Assembly (NCBI GenBank): GCA_900553925.1
Contig: USFH01000052.1
Span: forward strand, 1-12,789
Direction: 5' to 3'
Length of the DNA stretch: 12,789 nucleotides
Origin: an uncultured Clostridium sp.
GTDB lineage: Bacteria > Bacillota > Clostridia > Lachnospirales > Lachnospiraceae
The translations under genes and the position numbers were made by a program. Positions 1 to 7,582 of the stretch are shown piece by piece (position 1 is the stretch's first letter; every line of letters begins with the position of its first letter). The notes beneath the pieces were generated by a model. That model worked only from the letters and a program-made list of their open reading frames with translations. It had not been told where the DNA came from and did no database searches.

Positions 1-510
1 AAGTCCGAGCAGATCTCCAAAATACAGATTGTCGATACCGCCGGACATGCACAGCATGTACATACCACCAAGGCAGACAAAAACTGCCACATATACGATC
101 TTATGTAATTTCTTCCCGAGTAATCCGGATACGATTGCAACCATAACCACATACGTTGCGGTGAGAAACCCCGATCTGCCGGAGCTGGCCACGCCTTCCG
201 GATATGCCGCGATACCACTCTGCTGCAGATTCGTTGCAAAAAACAGCACACAGCCACAGAGGATACCACCGATCACGGTCCGTTTTATATTTTCTTTTTC
301 GACTGGTTCTCCACTTAACTTTGCTTTCTGCTTCTTCATTCCCGTGCGAGCGAGAATCAAAATCGCAAGAAATGCCGCCCCAACTATGGAGCGGCTTCCG
401 TTAAATGTAAATGTTCCAATCTGATCAGATGCTGTTGTCTGTGCTACGAACGTCGTTCCCCAGAAGAACGCAGCAAACAGCAACATAATACTTCCTTTAG
501 TCTTTTTCAT
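1..510 (-). CDS. EamA/DMT-family membrane transporter, N-terminal part (3' end beyond window)
   Basis: The minus-strand frame is open from the ATG at 510 to the window edge, giving 170 residues without a stop. The protein starts MKKTKGSIMLLFAAFFWGTTFVAQ, and the FFWGTTFV stretch in the first membrane helix is typical of EamA (drug/metabolite transporter) proteins. At least four further hydrophobic segments follow, around residues 40-53, 79-93, 118-132 and 138-156. Complete family members are about 300 residues with ten helices in two EamA repeats, so roughly the first repeat is visible. Family members export or exchange small metabolites such as amino acids; the substrate cannot be read from the sequence. 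The ribosome binding site AAGAGG (517-522) overlaps the TAA stop of the upstream antiporter gene and lies six bases before the ATG, so the two genes are very likely one transcript and may be translationally coupled. Confidence 0.85.
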   Translation of the reverse strand, partial: MKKTKGSIMLLFAAFFWGTTFVAQTTASDQIGTFTFNGSRSIVGAAFLAILILARTGMKKQKAKLSGEPVEKENIKRTVIGGILCGCVLFFATNLQQSGIAAYPEGVASSGRSGFLTATYVVMVAIVSGLLGKKLHKIVYVAVFVCLGGMYMLCMSGGIDNLYFGDLLGL

Positions 511-520
511 TTCAAGCCTC

Positions 521-2098
521 TTATTCTGCATCAATTGGATCTTTCTTTTTCTCAACTGCCTTGATCACCTGCAACACAACATACAGTAAAATCAGACCGA
601 TTACCAGCGGAATCACAGGGCTCTTCATTACTCCCGGAAGTCCCTTGCTATTACCAAAGAATCCGGCAATAATGTAAGTGACGAACGATACAAGTGCGAC
701 TGTAATCGCATATGGAAGCTGTGTGCTTACATGATTGATATGATTACACTGTGCACCTGCGGATGCCATAATTGTCGTATCCGAAATCGGTGAACAATGG
801 TCTCCACATACGGCACCAGCCATACATGCAGAAATGGAAATGATCATCATCGTTGCGTTTGTTCCCTCGAATGCATTTACAACGATTGGAATCAGCATAC
901 CAAAGGTTCCCCATGAGGTTCCGGTTGCAAACGCAAGGAAGCATGCAATGATAAATACAAGCGCCGGCAGGAAGCTAAGCAGCGCATCCGGCGTACTCTT
1001 CACGAGTTCTGCCACAAATTCTTTTGCGCCAAGGCTGTCTGTCATCGCCTTCAATGTCCAGGCAAATGTCAGAATTAAAATTGCAGGAACCATCGCTTTA
1101 AATCCTTCCGGAATACAAGACATGGATTCGCTGAATTTCAATACGCGGCGGAACATATAATAGATAATCGTAATCACAAGTGCAAAGAAGCTGCCATACA
1201 TCAATCCAACCGATGCATCACTGCCCGAAAATGCTTCTACAAATCCAACGCCTGAGAAAAATCCACCACTGTAAATCATGCCGATGACACAGGCTGTAAT
1301 CAGAACGATCATTGGGAATACAAGGTCAATCACTTTACCCTTTGTCTCAACGACTTCATTTTCCGCGTTTGCATATGGACGGTCCGGTGTCGTGTAGATA
1401 TCGCCCTTCAAAGCGTTCTTTTCATGTGTCCGCATCGGACCATAATCAATCTTTCTAACGATCAAAACAATCATAAATATAATCGTGAAAAGCGCATAAT
1501 AGTTATACGGGATTGCACGGATAAAGATAGAGAATCCGTCCTCTCCCTCTACGAATCCAGCTACCGCTGCTGCCCATGATGAAATCGGGGCAATGATACA
1601 GACCGGAGCTGCTGTCGCATCAATGATATACGAAAGCTTCGCACGCGATACCTGATGCTTGTCTGTCACAGGACGCATCACGCTTCCAACTGTCAGACAG
1701 TTAAAATAATCATCAATAAAGATCAAAACACCGAGCGCAACTGACGCTAACTGTGCGCCAATCCGCGTCTTGATATGGGCGCTCGCCCATCGTCCGAACG
1801 CTGCCGAACCACCGGCTTTGTTCATCATACAGACCATAACACCGAGTATTACAAGAAATACCAGAATACCCATGTTATACGAATCGGTCAGCACGCCGAC
1901 GATTCCGTCTTTGAATACATGGTTTACGGTTGCTTCAAATCTGAAGTCAGACCAGAACAGTCCACCGATCACAATTCCTAAAAATAGCGAACTGTAAACC
2001 TCCTTTGTAATGAGTGCCAGCACGATTGCCACGACCGGCGGAATTAATGCCCAGAATGTTGCGTACATCTGTGGTACGTAATTTGCGATTTCTTCCAT
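521..2098 (-). CDS. Na+/H+ antiporter NhaC family protein
   Basis: This 525-residue integral membrane protein has about a dozen hydrophobic segments and matches the NhaC/YuiF-like antiporter superfamily. Recognisable conserved blocks are IDDYFNCLTVGSVMRPVTD (128-146), the GTSWGTFGMLIPI helix (393-405) and CGDHCSPISDTT (431-442), which carry acidic and polar residues typical of the transport core. Members exchange cations, or cations with organic acids or amino acids, across the cytoplasmic membrane; some NhaC-type proteins (MleN malate/lactate exchange; LysW, a predicted lysine transporter) are not simple Na+/H+ antiporters, so the substrate is open. The start has AGGAG at 2111-2115, a rather long 12 bases before the ATG, with a purine-rich stretch between. 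It sits 77 bases after ddh and 10 bases before the EamA gene on the same strand, suggesting a shared transcript. Family is confident; substrate is not. Confidence 0.9.
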   Translation of the reverse strand: MEEIANYVPQMYATFWALIPPVVAIVLALITKEVYSSLFLGIVIGGLFWSDFRFEATVNHVFKDGIVGVLTDSYNMGILVFLVILGVMVCMMNKAGGSAAFGRWASAHIKTRIGAQLASVALGVLIFIDDYFNCLTVGSVMRPVTDKHQVSRAKLSYIIDATAAPVCIIAPISSWAAAVAGFVEGEDGFSIFIRAIPYNYYALFTIIFMIVLIVRKIDYGPMRTHEKNALKGDIYTTPDRPYANAENEVVETKGKVIDLVFPMIVLITACVIGMIYSGGFFSGVGFVEAFSGSDASVGLMYGSFFALVITIIYYMFRRVLKFSESMSCIPEGFKAMVPAILILTFAWTLKAMTDSLGAKEFVAELVKSTPDALLSFLPALVFIIACFLAFATGTSWGTFGMLIPIVVNAFEGTNATMMIISISACMAGAVCGDHCSPISDTTIMASAGAQCNHINHVSTQLPYAITVALVSFVTYIIAGFFGNSKGLPGVMKSPVIPLVIGLILLYVVLQVIKAVEKKKDPIDAE

Positions 2099-2175
2099 TT
2101 TCTCTCTTCTCTCCTCGTTTTCTTTCTTATTGTCTGCCGCCCATATTCAGTTGGCGACATGGTATCTGGTACATC

Positions 2176-3159
2176 TTAGAGCATGGATGCACGAAGCTCT
2201 TCCCCTGTTTTATTCACAAGGTAAGCCGGTGCAATATCAAATACGGTCTTGCAGCCGCTTGCTCCCTTATTTGCAAGTCGGTGAGCCGCTCTTGCATAAG
2301 CGATCAGTACGCTGGATGTAAACTCAGGGTTTGAATCAAGCTTCAGGCTGTACTCGATGATATGCTTGTTCTCCTTGTTCCAGCCGGTCACGCCGCTTCG
2401 AAGTACAAATCCACCATGTGGAATTCCGCTGTGATTTGCCTTCAGCTCATCTTCCGAAATGAAGTGAACCGTTGTATCGTAATCTGCGAAATAGTTCGGC
2501 ATTGTCTTGATTTCTTCCTCAACCTTTGCCGCATCTGCGCCCTCTTCAAGCACTACGAAGCACTCTCTTGTATGCTTCTGTCTTGTTGTAAGCGCCGGAT
2601 TCTCGCCGTTACGAACTGCCTCAAGTGCGGATTCTACCGGAATCGTATACTGCTTGGCATCCTTGACACCTGCGATACGACGGATGGCATCGGAATGTCC
2701 CTGACTGACACCCTTGCCCCAGAATGTGTAATCATTTCCCTCCGGAAGCAATGCATTTCCGTACAGGCGGTTCAGTGAGAACATACCCGGGTCCCAGCCA
2801 ACGGAGATAATTCCGATATGTCCGCTTGCTTTTGCACTTGCGTCCACATTTGCAAAATGCTCCGGGATTCTAGCATGTGTATCGAAGCTGTCGATCACGT
2901 TGAAATATTTTGCACATTCCGGTGTCTGCTCCGGAAGATCGGTTGCGCTTCCGCCACACAGAATCATAACATCGATTTTATCCTTCCAGTCTGCCATGTC
3001 CTTTACGTTGCACACCTTGGCTGTCTGGTTCTTAATAACCAATTCATCAGGATTTCTTCTTGTAAATACGGCAACTAATTCCATATCATCGTTCTGGTTG
3101 ATGGCTGCTTCTACGCCGCGGCCGAGATTTCCGTATCCGTAAATTCCGATTCTCGTCAT
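2176..3159 (-). CDS. ddh: meso-diaminopimelate D-dehydrogenase
   Basis: This 327-residue NADP-dependent oxidoreductase matches Corynebacterium glutamicum Ddh closely along its whole length. It interconverts meso-diaminopimelate with L-2-amino-6-oxopimelate (tetrahydrodipicolinate), using ammonia and NADPH, and so gives a one-step route to meso-DAP for lysine and peptidoglycan. Visible signatures are the N-terminal Rossmann motif GYGNLGRGVE (8-17), RR after the second strand (34-35, the expected NADP phosphate contact), CGGSATDLPEQ (68-78), VGWDPGMFSLNR (120-131), FWGKGVSQGHSDA (146-158), MPNYF (220-224), HGGFV (248-252) and the C-terminal ARAAHRLANKGASG block (289-302). Length is normal for the family. 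The ATG at 3159 follows AAGGAGG with good spacing. It is the first gene of the leftward group with the NhaC-like and EamA transporters, and a 186-bp palindromic element lies just upstream. Confidence 0.96.
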   Translation of the reverse strand: MTRIGIYGYGNLGRGVEAAINQNDDMELVAVFTRRNPDELVIKNQTAKVCNVKDMADWKDKIDVMILCGGSATDLPEQTPECAKYFNVIDSFDTHARIPEHFANVDASAKASGHIGIISVGWDPGMFSLNRLYGNALLPEGNDYTFWGKGVSQGHSDAIRRIAGVKDAKQYTIPVESALEAVRNGENPALTTRQKHTRECFVVLEEGADAAKVEEEIKTMPNYFADYDTTVHFISEDELKANHSGIPHGGFVLRSGVTGWNKENKHIIEYSLKLDSNPEFTSSVLIAYARAAHRLANKGASGCKTVFDIAPAYLVNKTGEELRASML

Positions 3160-3187
3160 TTTGTTTTCCTCCTTATTCTATCTCCCT

Positions 3188-3373
3188 GCATGAGAACTTC
3201 TACACTTTCTCCGAGTTGTTCTGGATTTTCATTCTACGCAGACGCGCTCTCGCTCACTTCCGCACATAGCAGACACTAAACTCACTGCGTTCGTTAAGTG
3301 CTGATGTGCTCCAATGGTCTGCTTTAGAATTGAAAATCCAGAACAACTCGAATCTACATATAGCCTCTCATGC
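3188..3373. repeat. Long imperfect inverted repeat (MITE/REP-like hairpin element)
   Basis: A nested palindrome centred near 3280. The strongest arm is a perfect 19-bp match, 3212-3230 (CGAGTTGTTCTGGATTTTC) against 3332-3350. It continues inward with one bulge through ATTCTA and GCAGAC on each side. The outermost 8 bases GCATGAGA (3188-3195) pair with TCTCATGC (3366-3373), separated from the main stem by a poorly paired stretch. Inside, GCACAT pairs with ATGTGC and an imperfect AAGTGC/GCAGACACT stem closes a loop containing ACTGCGTTCG. There is no ORF inside. Such hairpin-forming intergenic elements are usually non-autonomous mobile repeats or processed RNA structures; copy number elsewhere in the genome cannot be seen from here. 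It would lie in the 5' leader of ddh or the 3' end of the LTA-synthase-like transcript. Confidence 0.8.
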
Positions 3374-3414
3374 CCGAAGGTTGAATCAAATTAAAAATTT
3401 ACAATCGAATCCAC

Positions 3415-3456
3415 TTTAGCATACTTTGTTGCTTTTCACAACAAAATTCCGCTAAA
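3415..3456. repeat. Two-tier hairpin downstream of the LTA-synthase-like gene
   Basis: TTTAGC (3415-3420) pairs with GCTAAA (3451-3456), and inside it TTTGTTG (3425-3431) pairs with CAACAAA (3439-3445) around a 7-base loop. It begins about 37 bases after the end of the minus-strand LTA-synthase-like gene, so it could terminate or protect that transcript. On the minus strand it is not followed by a clear U-run; on the plus side a T-rich stretch follows but no gene needs it. Terminator function is therefore uncertain. Confidence 0.45.
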
Positions 3457-3493
3457 TCGTATCTTTTTGTACCCTTTCGTATGTTTTTCGCGG

Positions 3494-5611
3494 TTATTCT
3501 TTGTTTTGTTGTTCGGTTGATGTGGTGGTGCTTGTTGTGGTGTTTGTTGATTTCCTGCCGTACACATAGCCGTAGAAATCGGTGTTGATGACTTCATCGG
3601 ACATGTAAAGTTTCGTTTCGACTTCCTTGATCTTATCGTCGATGTAGGATTGTGAAACTGTTTTTTCGTCCACATAGTAAGTCACTTCTCCGGTCTTCGT
3701 GTTATAGCCGATCTTGTCTGTCTTGAAGCTATGGTCGGCAAAGATGACAAGTTCTTCCGAATCGGACAGGATATCGTGTCCTGCGAGGATTCTGGAATCG
3801 TATGTCACGCCAAGCAGATTCAGAACAGTTGGAAGAACATCCACGCTTGCACAGAGCTTCTTGACATGAACCGGTTCTTCCATCGATGCAGACCAGATGC
3901 CAAGGCAGGAATGATGTTTTTCAAATGCATCGTCGGATACATTCTTGCCTGCAAGCGCATCGTAGCCGCTGTCTGTCAGTCCATATGGATAATGGTCCGG
4001 TGTCACGATGAACACGGTTTTCTCCAGCTTTCCGGCTTCATCCAGCTTGTTGATCAGATCCTCTAATGCTTTATCGAGCTCCATCTGTGCCGCAATATAC
4101 GCCACCGCGTCTTCCGGCAAGTCCATTCCTTCTGTGCATTTTTCTGCTTCCTCACGGTTCTTCAGGCACATGGCATTGTAATCGTAATTATATGGAAGAT
4201 GCCCACTGAATGTCATAAAATACATCAGAAACGGTTCTTCGTTAATAAACTCCTTGTACACTGCCTCGATCGTATCATAATCGGAATATGTCACATAGCT
4301 TGGGATATCCAGACCATAATCAATTGCCTTGAAATCATATCCCATATTCGCATGTGTCTCACTCCGGTTATAATAATAGAAGTCAAAGTCGTGGTATGCT
4401 TTGCTTGTGTAGCCTTTCTCATTCAATGCATTGCCAAGTGCATACGGCTGATATGTATCTGCTGACTTATAAAAGCTCCACTCTGAGGAACACGGATACT
4501 GTCCCAGGCAGTCTACAAATTCTCCGTCAATCGTACTGTGATACCAAATCGGATTATAGTAATTCTCAAATACGAAACCATCATTCATGATCTTATAAAG
4601 CGTCGGTGTGCAGTTCTCGTAGATACCGTATTTGCACAGACTCTCCGCGGTAATGCAGACAACATTATACCCTTCGAACATACCCGTATATTCGTTCTGC
4701 ATGGTCGGCGTCTGCTGTACGCAATAAGCGGACAGATTCTTCAACTGCTCATCCTCGGCTGCCTGATATAACTTCTTAAAATCAACTGCCGGATCAACCT
4801 GTTCCACATACACAGGTGCCGCATCCGTATCGGTTGCCACGGAGGATGCATCTGTACTCGTTGCGCCACTTTCCAATGCAGCATCCGATAGTGCTTCCAC
4901 ATTGTCTATATCCGCATCATCCAAAGTGAATGTCACATTTTTCTTTCCCCCGGTGAGCATCGTCTGCGCATCCCGCACGGTCGTCACACATACGCCGAGC
5001 TTGTTCATCGAAAGCTCCAGCACATACTGGTTGTGGAACAACTGATACGGCGAATACATCGCGCGTCCCTGCACATTCAGCAGAAGGATGGAAATGGCGC
5101 ACAGGCAAACCGCACTTGCTACACTTACAAGCCGCATTTTCATCTTCGGCTTGTCAAATTTTATCAGAAATACGCGCAGCAAAACAAGTGCGATCACCGG
5201 CAACATAAACAGCAACATCCATCCAACATTCTGACGAATCTTCTCGAACATCACGACCTTGAAATCCATCGCGTTTCCGGCGCCGCCGACAGACACCAGA
5301 CTCAAGAATGTCCCAAATATCCGGAAATAAATGAGCTGCACGATATCATACACGCAGAACACGGTAAGACCGACATATGCAATGATCTCATTTCCGATGC
5401 GCGGCAGCCATACAGTGAGTGCCGCTAAGAAAAGCCCCAACGTGGCACCGAACAAAACCGGATAGATGCTCGTGCTTTCGAGTTTATGGTAAATTGCCAG
5501 ATGAAACAGCACTTCCAGATAGATGCCCGCGCCCGCAAAAAACGGGATGCGCCAATACGAAAATGCACGCTTCTCCTTCTTTAATTTTATTGTCTGTATC
5601 TGATTTTTCAT
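3494..5611 (-). CDS. LTA synthase family membrane sulfatase-fold protein
   Basis: This 705-residue protein has the lipoteichoic-acid-synthase architecture. About five membrane helices (near residues 23-41, 48-70, 75-98, 129-150 and 159-180) are followed by a long linker and a C-terminal alkaline-phosphatase/sulfatase domain facing outside. Metal-site motifs visible are ITAESL (320-325, Glu323), HST (358-360, Thr360 as the likely phospho-nucleophile), FSGHLPY (468-474) and TPDHYPYGL (537-545, Asp539/His540). Family members transfer phosphoglycerol or similar groups onto lipid or glycan acceptors. Whether this one makes lipoteichoic acid or decorates another glycan is not determinable. The linker (226-268) is unusually rich in Asp, Ala, Ser and Thr, and the C-terminus ends in a Thr/Ser tail (689-699). 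GGAGG precedes the ATG. A single gene, divergent from the methyltransferase unit, with its own likely promoter at 5657-5685. Confidence 0.9.
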   Translation of the reverse strand: MKNQIQTIKLKKEKRAFSYWRIPFFAGAGIYLEVLFHLAIYHKLESTSIYPVLFGATLGLFLAALTVWLPRIGNEIIAYVGLTVFCVYDIVQLIYFRIFGTFLSLVSVGGAGNAMDFKVVMFEKIRQNVGWMLLFMLPVIALVLLRVFLIKFDKPKMKMRLVSVASAVCLCAISILLLNVQGRAMYSPYQLFHNQYVLELSMNKLGVCVTTVRDAQTMLTGGKKNVTFTLDDADIDNVEALSDAALESGATSTDASSVATDTDAAPVYVEQVDPAVDFKKLYQAAEDEQLKNLSAYCVQQTPTMQNEYTGMFEGYNVVCITAESLCKYGIYENCTPTLYKIMNDGFVFENYYNPIWYHSTIDGEFVDCLGQYPCSSEWSFYKSADTYQPYALGNALNEKGYTSKAYHDFDFYYYNRSETHANMGYDFKAIDYGLDIPSYVTYSDYDTIEAVYKEFINEEPFLMYFMTFSGHLPYNYDYNAMCLKNREEAEKCTEGMDLPEDAVAYIAAQMELDKALEDLINKLDEAGKLEKTVFIVTPDHYPYGLTDSGYDALAGKNVSDDAFEKHHSCLGIWSASMEEPVHVKKLCASVDVLPTVLNLLGVTYDSRILAGHDILSDSEELVIFADHSFKTDKIGYNTKTGEVTYYVDEKTVSQSYIDDKIKEVETKLYMSDEVINTDFYGYVYGRKSTNTTTSTTTSTEQQNKE

Positions 5612-5656
5612 TGTAATCCTCCAAACCTCACATACGCTCTATCAATCGCGCATTTT

Positions 5657-5685
5657 ATTATATATGATTTTACCTTGTTTTTCAC
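5657..5685 (-). promoter_or_regulatory. Sigma-A-type promoter for the LTA-synthase-like gene
   Basis: On the minus strand the -35 is GTGAAA (5680-5685; 4 of 6 to TTGACA), a 17-base spacer follows, then a perfect TATAAT (5657-5662). It lies about 45 bases before the ATG at 5611. Its -35 shares base 5680 with the -35 of the opposing promoter. Confidence 0.65.
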
Positions 5686-5703
5686 TATTTTTTATTTTAT
5701 AAT
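5675..5703 (+). promoter_or_regulatory. Sigma-A-type promoter for the methyltransferase-hslO unit
   Basis: TTGTTT (5675-5680), an exact 17-base spacer, then TATAAT (5698-5703), in very AT-rich DNA, 37 bases before the ATG at 5741. The short leader carries the AAGGAGG ribosome binding site. This is the best-matching promoter in the window. Confidence 0.75.
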
Positions 5704-5740
5704 TTAATGTCAGTGTTTACGAAAAATAAGGAGGTACCCT

Positions 5741-6535
5741 ATGGCTGAAGCATATTCAAATTTTGCTGCTGTCTACGATGCGCTCATGGACAACATTCCC
5801 TATGATGCATGGGCGGACTATCTGCACAGCCTGCTTGTGGAATATGATATTGCAAGTGGCATTCTGGCAGAGCTTGGCTGTGGAACCGGAAATATAACCG
5901 AGCGCATGGCAGATTTCGGATACGACATGATCGGTATCGACAACTCCCCTGCCATGCTGGATATTGCAAATGAAAAGCGGGAACAAAATCATTCTTCATC
6001 GCTCTACCTGTGTCAGGATATGCGTGAGTTTGAGCTATACGGAACCGTTGCAGCCATTGTAAGTCTCTGCGACAGCGTCAATTATATCACTGAGCCGGAA
6101 GAGCTTACGCATGTATTCTCGCTCGTCAATAACTACCTTGATCCGAACGGTCTTTTCATCTTTGACTTCCATACGGAGCATTATTACCGGGATGTTGTAG
6201 CCGAAGCGACGATTGCTGAGGACCGGGATGATATCAGCTTTATCTGGGATAATTATTATGATGAAGAGGAAGCGATCAACGAGCTTGCTTTAAGCCTGTT
6301 CGTAAAGGAACCTTCGGATTCCGACGATAACCTGTTCCGCAAATATGAGGAATTACATGTGCAAAAAGGGTACACACTAAAGCAGATGAAACAGATGGTA
6401 ACCGATTCCGGTCTTACCCTGCTTGCGGCCTATGATGCATTCACACATGAACCGGCGGATGAGGAATGTGAACGTATTTATATCATCGCGAAAGAAACAC
6501 GAAACAAGAATTCAAAGAAACAATATATACAGTAA
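5741..6535 (+). CDS. Class I SAM-dependent methyltransferase
   Basis: This 264-residue cytosolic protein has a clear SAM-binding Rossmann fold. Motif I is ELGCGTG (44-50), the acidic post-strand-2 residue lies in GIDNSPAML (65-73), QDMREF (92-97) supplies the adenine-side Asp, and the strand-4 region is followed by LDPNGLFIFDFHT (133-145). The opening, YSNFAAVYDALMDNIPYDAWADYL, is the form found in YqeM-like small-molecule or uncharacterised methyltransferases of Firmicutes. The substrate is unknown. The length fits this family, and the C-terminal half resembles the usual methyltransferase substrate lid. AAGGAGG sits just before the ATG. It is the first gene of the plus-strand run, 88 bases ahead of hslO. 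I would not assign a gene symbol. Confidence 0.88.
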   Translation: MAEAYSNFAAVYDALMDNIPYDAWADYLHSLLVEYDIASGILAELGCGTGNITERMADFGYDMIGIDNSPAMLDIANEKREQNHSSSLYLCQDMREFELYGTVAAIVSLCDSVNYITEPEELTHVFSLVNNYLDPNGLFIFDFHTEHYYRDVVAEATIAEDRDDISFIWDNYYDEEEAINELALSLFVKEPSDSDDNLFRKYEELHVQKGYTLKQMKQMVTDSGLTLLAAYDAFTHEPADEECERIYIIAKETRNKNSKKQYIQ

Positions 6536-6594
6536 TTTTGTATACCACTGCATCAATCATAAATAGCAAAACACGCAAGTATATATACAAAATT
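6534..6594. repeat. 11-bp inverted repeat in the hslO leader
   Basis: AATTTTGTATA (6534-6544) is exactly complementary to TATACAAAATT (6584-6594), with 39 bases between. The left arm starts in the stop codon of the methyltransferase gene. In RNA it would form a weak AU stem with a large loop, ending 16 bases before the hslO Shine-Dalgarno sequence. It is not an intrinsic terminator, since no U-run follows. It may be chance in AT-rich DNA. Confidence 0.4.
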
Positions 6595-6623
6595 CAAGCA
6601 CTCATTTTAAGGAGGATACATTT

Positions 6624-7481
6624 ATGGCAGATACAATGATTCGTGGCATGGCAGCGAACAAGCAGGTTCGTTTCTTCGCCTGCAACTCTACCGATACTGT
6701 GGAAAAAGCAAGAATTACACATCATACCAGCCCGGTTGTTACGAACGCACTCGGCAGACTGTTGACCGGAGGCGTGCTGATGGGTGCCATGTGTAAAAAT
6801 GATACCGACAAATTAACACTCCGTATCCAGTGCCAGGGGCCGATCTCCGGTATGCTTGTCACTGCCGATGCAAACGGACATGTCAAGGGATATGTCAGCG
6901 AACCGGAGGTTATGCTTCCTGCAAACGATGTCGCAAAGGCTGTGGATCTCGGTGTCTTAAGCGTCATCAAAGATATCGGTCTGAAGGAGCCGTATGTCGG
7001 CGACACTCATCTGGTAAGCGGCGAGATTGCAGAGGATCTGACCTACTATTTTGCAACAAGTGACCAGATTCCAAGCTCTGTGGCTCTGGGCGTGTTGTTC
7101 AACGACGATACATCCGTAGCGAATGCCGGTGGATTTATCATCCAGCTGATGCCATTTGCTGAGGACGCATTGATTGACGAGCTGGAGAAACGGCTGAAAG
7201 GATTTTCTTTCACTGCTCTTCTCAAACAGGGCATGTCTGTGGAAGCTATCGTACGGAAATTGTTTGAAGGCTATGATGTCGAGCTGACCGATTCCATTCC
7301 TTGTGCGTATGTCTGCGATTGCAGCAAGGAGCGTGTCGAGCAGGCAGTTATCAGTCTTGGCAGAAAAGAGCTTGGCGCTATGATTGCTGACAACAAGCCA
7401 ATTGAAGTTGTGTGCGACTTCTGTCACACGAAATATACATTCTCACCGGATGAGCTGTTGAATATTCTGAAGAATAAATAA
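6624..7481 (+). CDS. hslO: Hsp33 redox-regulated chaperone (HslO)
   Basis: This 285-residue protein matches Hsp33 throughout. Hsp33 is a cytosolic holdase that is switched on when oxidants release zinc from its C-terminal cysteines, allowing it to bind unfolding proteins until reducing conditions return. The four-cysteine zinc centre is intact: CDC (231-233) and CDFC (264-267), in the normal CxC...CxxC arrangement. The core domain shows the family blocks ARITHHTSPVVTNALGRLLTGG (29-50), LRIQCQGPISGMLVTADANGHVKGYV (66-91) and YYFATSDQIPSSVALGV (141-157). An AAGGAGG site lies upstream of the ATG. Gene position between a methyltransferase and a PHP phosphoesterase suggests a loose housekeeping operon; spacing of 88 and 101 bases leaves room for separate promoters, though none is clear. 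In an anaerobe it would serve against oxygen or hypochlorite exposure. Confidence 0.96.
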   Translation: MADTMIRGMAANKQVRFFACNSTDTVEKARITHHTSPVVTNALGRLLTGGVLMGAMCKNDTDKLTLRIQCQGPISGMLVTADANGHVKGYVSEPEVMLPANDVAKAVDLGVLSVIKDIGLKEPYVGDTHLVSGEIAEDLTYYFATSDQIPSSVALGVLFNDDTSVANAGGFIIQLMPFAEDALIDELEKRLKGFSFTALLKQGMSVEAIVRKLFEGYDVELTDSIPCAYVCDCSKERVEQAVISLGRKELGAMIADNKPIEVVCDFCHTKYTFSPDELLNILKNK

Positions 7482-7582
7482 TCCGCTTATCCGATATAGT
7501 TTTGCATCACCTAAACAAAACAGATGGTACAAGCTGTGATATGAAATAATACATCAAACACGATCACAAGGAGGTTTGCAAT

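Larger units (their letters stand above)
3160..3493. other. Gene-free intergenic region between ddh and the LTA-synthase-like gene
   Basis: This 334-base stretch has no credible coding sequence on either strand. It contains the ddh ribosome binding site just left of 3170, the long inverted-repeat element at 3188-3373, an AT-rich spacer (about 3380-3410) and a second hairpin at 3415-3456. No strong sigma-A promoter for ddh is evident; TTGTGA-N17-TAAAGT on the minus strand, inside the 3415-3456 hairpin, is only a 4/6 plus 4/6 match. No lysine riboswitch (L-box) signature was recognised upstream of ddh. Confidence 0.7.

Noticed and set aside
29..424. Plus-strand open frame of 131 codons at the left edge
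   Set aside because: It lies opposite the minus-strand EamA transporter, whose frame shows the family N-terminus, a good RBS and operon spacing. The plus frame has no recognisable domain.
3160..3420. Possible lysine riboswitch upstream of ddh
   Set aside because: The leader is structured, and an AGAGG is present, but the other L-box conserved blocks and the five-way junction arrangement are not recognisable. The structure is a simple long palindrome.
3436..3675. Minus-strand 79-codon frame overlapping the 3' end of the LTA-synthase-like gene
   Set aside because: It is a shifted frame of the Thr/Ser-rich coding tail, with no RBS and low-complexity composition.
7499..7521. GTTTTG...CAAAAC hairpin after hslO as a terminator
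   Set aside because: The stem is only six pairs, AT-rich, and is not followed by a T-run.
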